Source: Streptomyces aquilus
GTDB taxonomy: Bacteria; Actinomycetota; Actinomycetes; Streptomycetales; Streptomycetaceae
DNA: 64,000 nt
Reading direction: 5' to 3'
Assembly (NCBI RefSeq): GCF_003955715.1
Contig: NZ_CP034463.1
Span: 4,030,001-4,094,000 of the forward strand
Shown here: positions 60,520-64,000 of the stretch, one piece after another
Position numbering within the stretch: position 1 is the first letter of the stretch
How the letters are laid out: each line of letters begins with the position of its first letter
Program-made: the position numbers and the translations under genes
Notes under the pieces: generated by a model
Told to the model about the DNA's origin: nothing
The model's input: only the letters and a program-made list of their open reading frames with translations
The model's database searches: none

Positions 60520-61490
60520 CGGGCGGCCTCCGCGCAGTTCGGCCGTACGGCGCCCGCGGTGATCGCCGCCTCGATCTCGGCCGGGGTCGGCATCGCGGAG
60601 CTGCACTCCAGGCGGGAGGCGACGATCGCGCCGGCCGCGTTGGCGTGCCGCATGATCTTCTCCAGGTCCCAGCCGTCGAGGAGGCCGTGTACAAGGGAGC
60701 CACCGAAGGCGTCACCGGCACCGAGCCCGTTGAGGACGTCCACCGGGAGCGGCGGGACCTCGGCGGAGGTGCCGTTGCGGTCGACCGCGAGGACGCCCTT
60801 GGGGCCCTGCTTGACGACGGCGAGCTCGACCCCCGCGTCGAGGAGCGCCTCGGCGGCGGCACGGGGCTCGCGGACGCCCGTCGCGACCTCGACCTCGTCG
60901 AGGTTGCCGACCGCGACGGTGGTGTGCTTGAGGGCCTCGGCGTAGAACGGGCGGGCCGCCTCCGGGTCGCTCCAGAACATCGGGCGCCAGTCCAGGTCGA
61001 AGACGGTGATGCCCGCCTTGGCGCGGTGGGCGAGGGCCGCGAGCGTCGCCGTACGGCTGGGCTCCTCGCTCAGGCCGGTGCCGGTGACCCAGAAGACACG
61101 GGCCTCGCGGATGGCGTCGAGGTCGAGCTCGTGGGCGTCGATCTCCAGGTCGGGGGCCTTGGGCTGCCGGTAGAAGTACAGCGGGAAGTCGTCCGGCGGG
61201 AAGATCTCGCAGAACGTGACCGGGGTCGGCAGGCCGGGGACCGGAGTGACCCAGCGGTCGTCCACGCCGAAGCCCTTCAGGGCCTCGTGGAGGTAGGTGC
61301 CGAAGGGGTCGTCGCCGGTCCGGGTGATCACCGCGGTCTGCCGTCCCAGGCGGGCCGCGGCGACCGCGACGTTCGTCGCCGAGCCGCCGAGGAACTTGCC
61401 GAAGGACGACACCTGCGGCAGCGGGACGCCCGTCTGCAGCGGATAGAGGTCCACTCCGATCCGCCCCATGGTGATCAGGTCGTACGCCAT
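60516..61490 (-). CDS. iolC: 5-dehydro-2-deoxygluconokinase
   Basis: 324 residues, PfkB family. N-terminal YDLITMGRIGVDLYPLQTG and FLGGSATNVAVAAARLG; C-terminal LNGLGAGDAFGGSLVHGLL with the catalytic Asp. It phosphorylates the IolB product. First gene of the inositol operon, transcribed from the promoter at about 61586-61557. Confidence 0.94.
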   Translation of the reverse strand: MAYDLITMGRIGVDLYPLQTGVPLPQVSSFGKFLGGSATNVAVAAARLGRQTAVITRTGDDPFGTYLHEALKGFGVDDRWVTPVPGLPTPVTFCEIFPPDDFPLYFYRQPKAPDLEIDAHELDLDAIREARVFWVTGTGLSEEPSRTATLAALAHRAKAGITVFDLDWRPMFWSDPEAARPFYAEALKHTTVAVGNLDEVEVATGVREPRAAAEALLDAGVELAVVKQGPKGVLAVDRNGTSAEVPPLPVDVLNGLGAGDAFGGSLVHGLLDGWDLEKIMRHANAAGAIVASRLECSSAMPTPAEIEAAITAGAVRPNCAEAAR

Positions 61491-61556
61491 CGAGTTCCCT
61501 TCATGCCGGTCGGACCCTCACGTCTCGCCCCGGACTTCGTATCGGCTCTCCACGGC

Positions 61557-61602
61557 TTTGTAGCCCCCGATGAGGAGCCCTGTCAATGTTTTGTCCAGAC
61601 AT
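61557..61602 (-). promoter_or_regulatory. iolC promoter and candidate operator
   Basis: On the minus strand TTGACA (61586-61581) and TACAAA (61562-61557) are 18 bp apart, a good sigma70-like promoter for iolC. Directly upstream and partly overlapping lie AATGT (61585-61589) and ACATT (61599-61603) around TGTC-CA-GACA (61592-61601), a palindrome like those bound by GntR/LacI regulators. TTGACA at 61615-61620 faces the divergent gene but has no clear -10. Confidence 0.6.
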
Positions 61603-61651
61603 TCGGACCAGCCCTTGACAGCGCTTGCTGCTCACGCGGAAGCTGACCGGC

Positions 61652-62569
61652 ATGACGTCGTTGTCACCCTCTTCCTCACTGTCCCGCATCCGGATCGGGT
61701 CGGCTCCCGACTCCTGGGGTGTGTGGTTCCCCGACGACCCTCAGCAGGTCCCCTGGCAGCGCTTCCTCGACGAGGTCGCGGATTCCGGCTACGAGTGGAT
61801 CGAGCTTGGCCCTTACGGGTACCTGCCGACCGATCCCACGGTGCTCACCGAGGAGGTGGGCCGGCGCGGGCTGAAGGTGTCGGCCGGCACGGTCTTCACC
61901 GGGCTGCACCACGGCGAGTCCGTCTGGGAGAAGACCTGGGCGCACGTCGCCGACAACGCGGTGCTGGCGCAGGCCATGGGCGCCCGGCACCTCGTCGTCA
62001 TCCCGTCCTTCTGGCGGGACGACAAGACCGGTGAGGTGCTGGAGTCGGACACGCTGACGCCCGAGCAGTGGCGGAACCTCACCTCGCTGACCGAGCGGCT
62101 CGGTCAGCGGGTGCGGGAGGAGTACGGGCTCCAGATCGTCGTCCACCCGCACGCCGACACGCACATCGACAGCGAGGAGAACGTCGTCCGGTTCCTCGAC
62201 GGGACGGACTCGTCGCTGGTGTCGCTCTGCCTCGACACGGGGCACTACGCGTACTGCGGGGGCGACAGCGTGAAGCTGATCGAGACGTACGGGTCCCGGA
62301 TCGGGTACCTGCATCTGAAGCAGGTCGATCCCGAGATCCTCGCCGATGTGCGGGCCAAGGGGACGCCGTTCGGGCCGGCCGTGGCGCAGGGTGTGATGTG
62401 TGAACCGCCGTCCGGGGTGCCGGCGTTGGGGCCCGTGCTGGAGGCTGCGCAGGCTTTGGATGTGGATCTGTTCGCGATCGTGGAGCAGGACATGTATCCG
62501 TGCGATCCGGACAAGCCGTTGCCCATTGCTCAGCGGACTCGGGCGTTTTTGAGGAGCTGCGGGGCTTAG
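61652..62569 (+). CDS. IolE/IolI-like TIM-barrel sugar isomerase/dehydratase
   Basis: 305 residues from ATG 61652 (GGAAG upstream). AP endonuclease 2-type TIM barrel: GSAPDSWGVWFPDDP at the start is characteristic of IolE and IolI; metal-site residues appear in YEWIELGPYGYLP, VHPHADTHIDSEENV, CLDTGHYAYCGGD and FAIVEQDMY. It would dehydrate or isomerise inosose, the step before IolD. It is divergent from iolC across 161 bp and probably co-regulated. Confidence 0.88.
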   Translation: MTSLSPSSSLSRIRIGSAPDSWGVWFPDDPQQVPWQRFLDEVADSGYEWIELGPYGYLPTDPTVLTEEVGRRGLKVSAGTVFTGLHHGESVWEKTWAHVADNAVLAQAMGARHLVVIPSFWRDDKTGEVLESDTLTPEQWRNLTSLTERLGQRVREEYGLQIVVHPHADTHIDSEENVVRFLDGTDSSLVSLCLDTGHYAYCGGDSVKLIETYGSRIGYLHLKQVDPEILADVRAKGTPFGPAVAQGVMCEPPSGVPALGPVLEAAQALDVDLFAIVEQDMYPCDPDKPLPIAQRTRAFLRSCGA

Positions 62570-62608
62570 TGGCGCCTAATGGGGTGCCGGGGGCTGTGGG
62601 TTGGCGAG

Positions 62609-62657
62609 TGCGGGTTGTTCGTGGCTTGTCGCGCAGTTCCCCGCGCCCCTTGGGGCG
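62609..62657. repeat. Second copy of the Streptomyces repeat
   Basis: TGCGGGTTGTTCGTGGCTTG followed by TCGCGCAGTTCCCCGCGCCC and CTTGGGGCG. It matches the element at 48672-48723 and here lies in the usual place, between two genes, ending 15 bp before the AraC-type start. Confidence 0.85.
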
Positions 62658-62672
62658 TTGCACGATGGCTCT

Positions 62673-63563
62673 GTGACAAGTGTTCGGTCGGGACATGGGC
62701 CCTGGGGGTCCTGGGAAGTTGCCCTTGCCCTGCCCCATCCCCGACTCCAACCCGGCGTCATCTCGTACCGCGGGGTGCGGCTGGGGCTCGATCGGCCTCG
62801 GCGGCGGCTTGAGGCGCCCATCGGGGCGGCCACGCTGCTGTTGGGGTTCGGGGAGTCGGTGCGGATCAGCCGGGCGGGGCGGGCGCCGGACACGTTGGTG
62901 TCGGTGTACTGCGGGCCTACGACCACTCCCGCCATCGGCGAGCACAACGGGCGGCTTTCGGGGATCGAGGTGTTACTCGCTCCCTGGGCCGCCTTCTCGT
63001 TGTTCGGGACGCCGCAGTACGAGCTCGCCAACCGGACCGTGGATCCCGACGAGTTGCCGCATGTGCTGCCCGGCAGGGTCGACGAACTCGCCGCCGCGCT
63101 CGGTGCCCTGCCGTCCTGGGAGGCCCGGTTCGGGCTGCTGGACGATGCGCTGGCACGGTGGTCACAGGGCGGTACGGCGCCGTCGGCCCGGGTGGTGCGG
63201 GCGTGGGCGGAGTTGGTGCGGACGGGTGGGGCGATCCCCGTGCCGCGGCTCGCCGAGGACGTCGGCTGGAGTGTGCGGCAGCTGGAGAGCCGGTTCCGGG
63301 AGCAGATCGGGCTGGGGCCGAAGGCGGCGGCACGGGTGCTGCGGTTGCAGCGGGCGCGGCGGCTGCTGGCCGCGGGGCGGGGGCAGGCGGAGACCGCGGC
63401 GCTGTGCGGGTTCTACGACCAGGCCCATCTCAGCGGGGAGTTCAAGGCGATGACCGGGTGCACGCCGCGGGAGTTCACGCTCGCCAGAGACGGGGCGGGC
63501 GTGGTGCCCGGCGGTGACCGGATCAGCGGTGAGGCGACGAGTCTGGTGCTCGGCGCACCCTGA
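62673..63563 (+). CDS. AraC-family transcriptional regulator
   Basis: 296 residues from GTG 62673 (the open frame extends to 62601 through the repeat, which is unlikely to be coding). The C-terminal 100 residues have two HTH motifs: VPRLAEDVGWSVRQLESRFR and LCGFYDQAHLSGEFKAMTG followed by TPREF. The N-terminal domain (RGVRLGLDRPRRRLEAPIGA) may sense a ligand. It is downstream of the inositol genes, but no link to them is shown. Confidence 0.9.
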   Translation: MTSVRSGHGPWGSWEVALALPHPRLQPGVISYRGVRLGLDRPRRRLEAPIGAATLLLGFGESVRISRAGRAPDTLVSVYCGPTTTPAIGEHNGRLSGIEVLLAPWAAFSLFGTPQYELANRTVDPDELPHVLPGRVDELAAALGALPSWEARFGLLDDALARWSQGGTAPSARVVRAWAELVRTGGAIPVPRLAEDVGWSVRQLESRFREQIGLGPKAAARVLRLQRARRLLAAGRGQAETAALCGFYDQAHLSGEFKAMTGCTPREFTLARDGAGVVPGGDRISGEATSLVLGAP

Positions 63564-63970
63564 TCGACGCCGAGTGCGGTTTTTTCCAAGACCCGCGGAG
63601 TTGGCCGAATGCAGTCTGTGGCTCCCGGCCGTTGTGCGCCCCCAGTGGCCACCGGGGAGGCGGGGGAGCTGGTGGAGCCGGGCCCGGCGCAGCGGGTCCG
63701 GCTCCACCCGTGTGGACCCTGCGGGTCCTGTCAACGCGCCGCGCCCACGCGCCCGCGCGCGCCTTTGCTGCACTCGTGTCACGAACGCCCCTCGTGTGTC
63801 ACACATGTCGCGTATACGCGGGTCTTGCGTCACACGCCGTGCACAGGGCCTGACCTGCGCTCACTCTCTGTCGTTCACGGGGCACAGGCTTTGTGACGCC
63901 AGCGCAGCGCCCGGTACCCCCGACGGCCGTTCCCGGCCGCCGCCGCGGCGCGCGCAGGGAGGTGCACCTC
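63564..63970. other. Intergenic region with direct repeats and a palindrome
   Basis: 407 bp without a supportable gene. It contains CTCGTGTCAC (63774-63783) and CTCGTGTGTCAC (63791-63802) as near direct repeats, CGCGTATACGCG (63809-63820), a perfect 12-bp palindrome, and another GTCAC at 63829. These probably belong to the promoter of the gene starting at 63971. Confidence 0.5.
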
Positions 63971-64000
63971 ATGACCGACCGAAGGCTCTGGTCGTACAAG
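63971..64000 (+). CDS. Partial gene at right edge
   Basis: Ten codons (MTDRRLWSYK) from ATG 63971, preceded by GGGAGGTG at good spacing. The rest lies outside the window. Such a start reminds me of small MerR/excisionase-like HTH proteins of Streptomyces, but ten residues cannot decide it. Confidence 0.55.
   Translation, partial: MTDRRLWSYK

Overview
High-GC sequence carrying chaplins, rodlins, a MelC tyrosinase pair, frequent GTG/TTG starts and many 4-bp start/stop overlaps identifies the source as a Streptomyces chromosome. From memory, the right two thirds follows the order of the S. coelicolor melC / chaplin / rodlin / inositol region; this could not be checked by alignment.

Region 1 (1 to about 18.9 kb) looks accessory and rich in nucleic-acid conflict functions. 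Divergent operons leave a 461-bp intergenic region: to the left a cysteine desulfurase and a DUF4007 protein (SspA/SspB-like DNA phosphorothioation functions, running out of the window), to the right a translationally coupled SF2 helicase, MORC-like GHKL ATPase and HKD (phospholipase D) nuclease, then a double-HTH protein and a PAPS-reductase-family protein. A DNA-phosphorothioation-associated methyltransferase lies just beyond. Two NUDIX hydrolases, two phosphotransferase-like proteins, a nucleotidyltransferase, an Mrr-like nuclease, a PD-(D/E)XK protein, a seryl-tRNA synthetase remnant and a second, archaeal-type aspartyl-tRNA synthetase under an Asp-specific T-box leader complete the region. 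A tRNA-Arg(TCT) gene sits where core-like sequence resumes.

Region 2 (19-25 kb) holds genes of the aerial surface: two short chaplins, melC1-melC2, three other small secreted proteins and a DUF5949 protein. Several are followed by strong perfect hairpins.

Region 3 (25-40 kb) starts with a secreted DUF3344 protein. It continues with an eight-gene, mostly overlapping polysaccharide operon: two glycosyltransferases, priming sugar-phosphate transferase, O-antigen ligase-like protein, MurJ/MviN flippase, polysaccharide deacetylase, Wzz-like chain protein and a GNAT/FemAB-like protein. A secreted GH26-like hydrolase, an ATP-grasp enzyme and a flavoprotein oxidoreductase follow.

Region 4 (40-44 kb) is the hydrophobic sheath cluster: a sortase-anchored chaplin, a short chaplin, a divergent rodlin pair, an LCP-family protein and a third rodlin.

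Region 5 (44-55 kb) has an acyl-CoA synthetase, a VWA lipoprotein, an ABC exporter whose ATPase is fused to an S15-type hydrolase and carries an in-frame intergenic-type repeat, a free-standing condensation-domain protein, an APC permease and a lipoprotein.

Region 6 (55-64 kb) is a myo-inositol catabolic operon (iolC, aldolase, iolB, iolD, mmsA) with a divergent IolE/IolI-like gene, an AraC-type regulator and the first 10 codons of a further gene.
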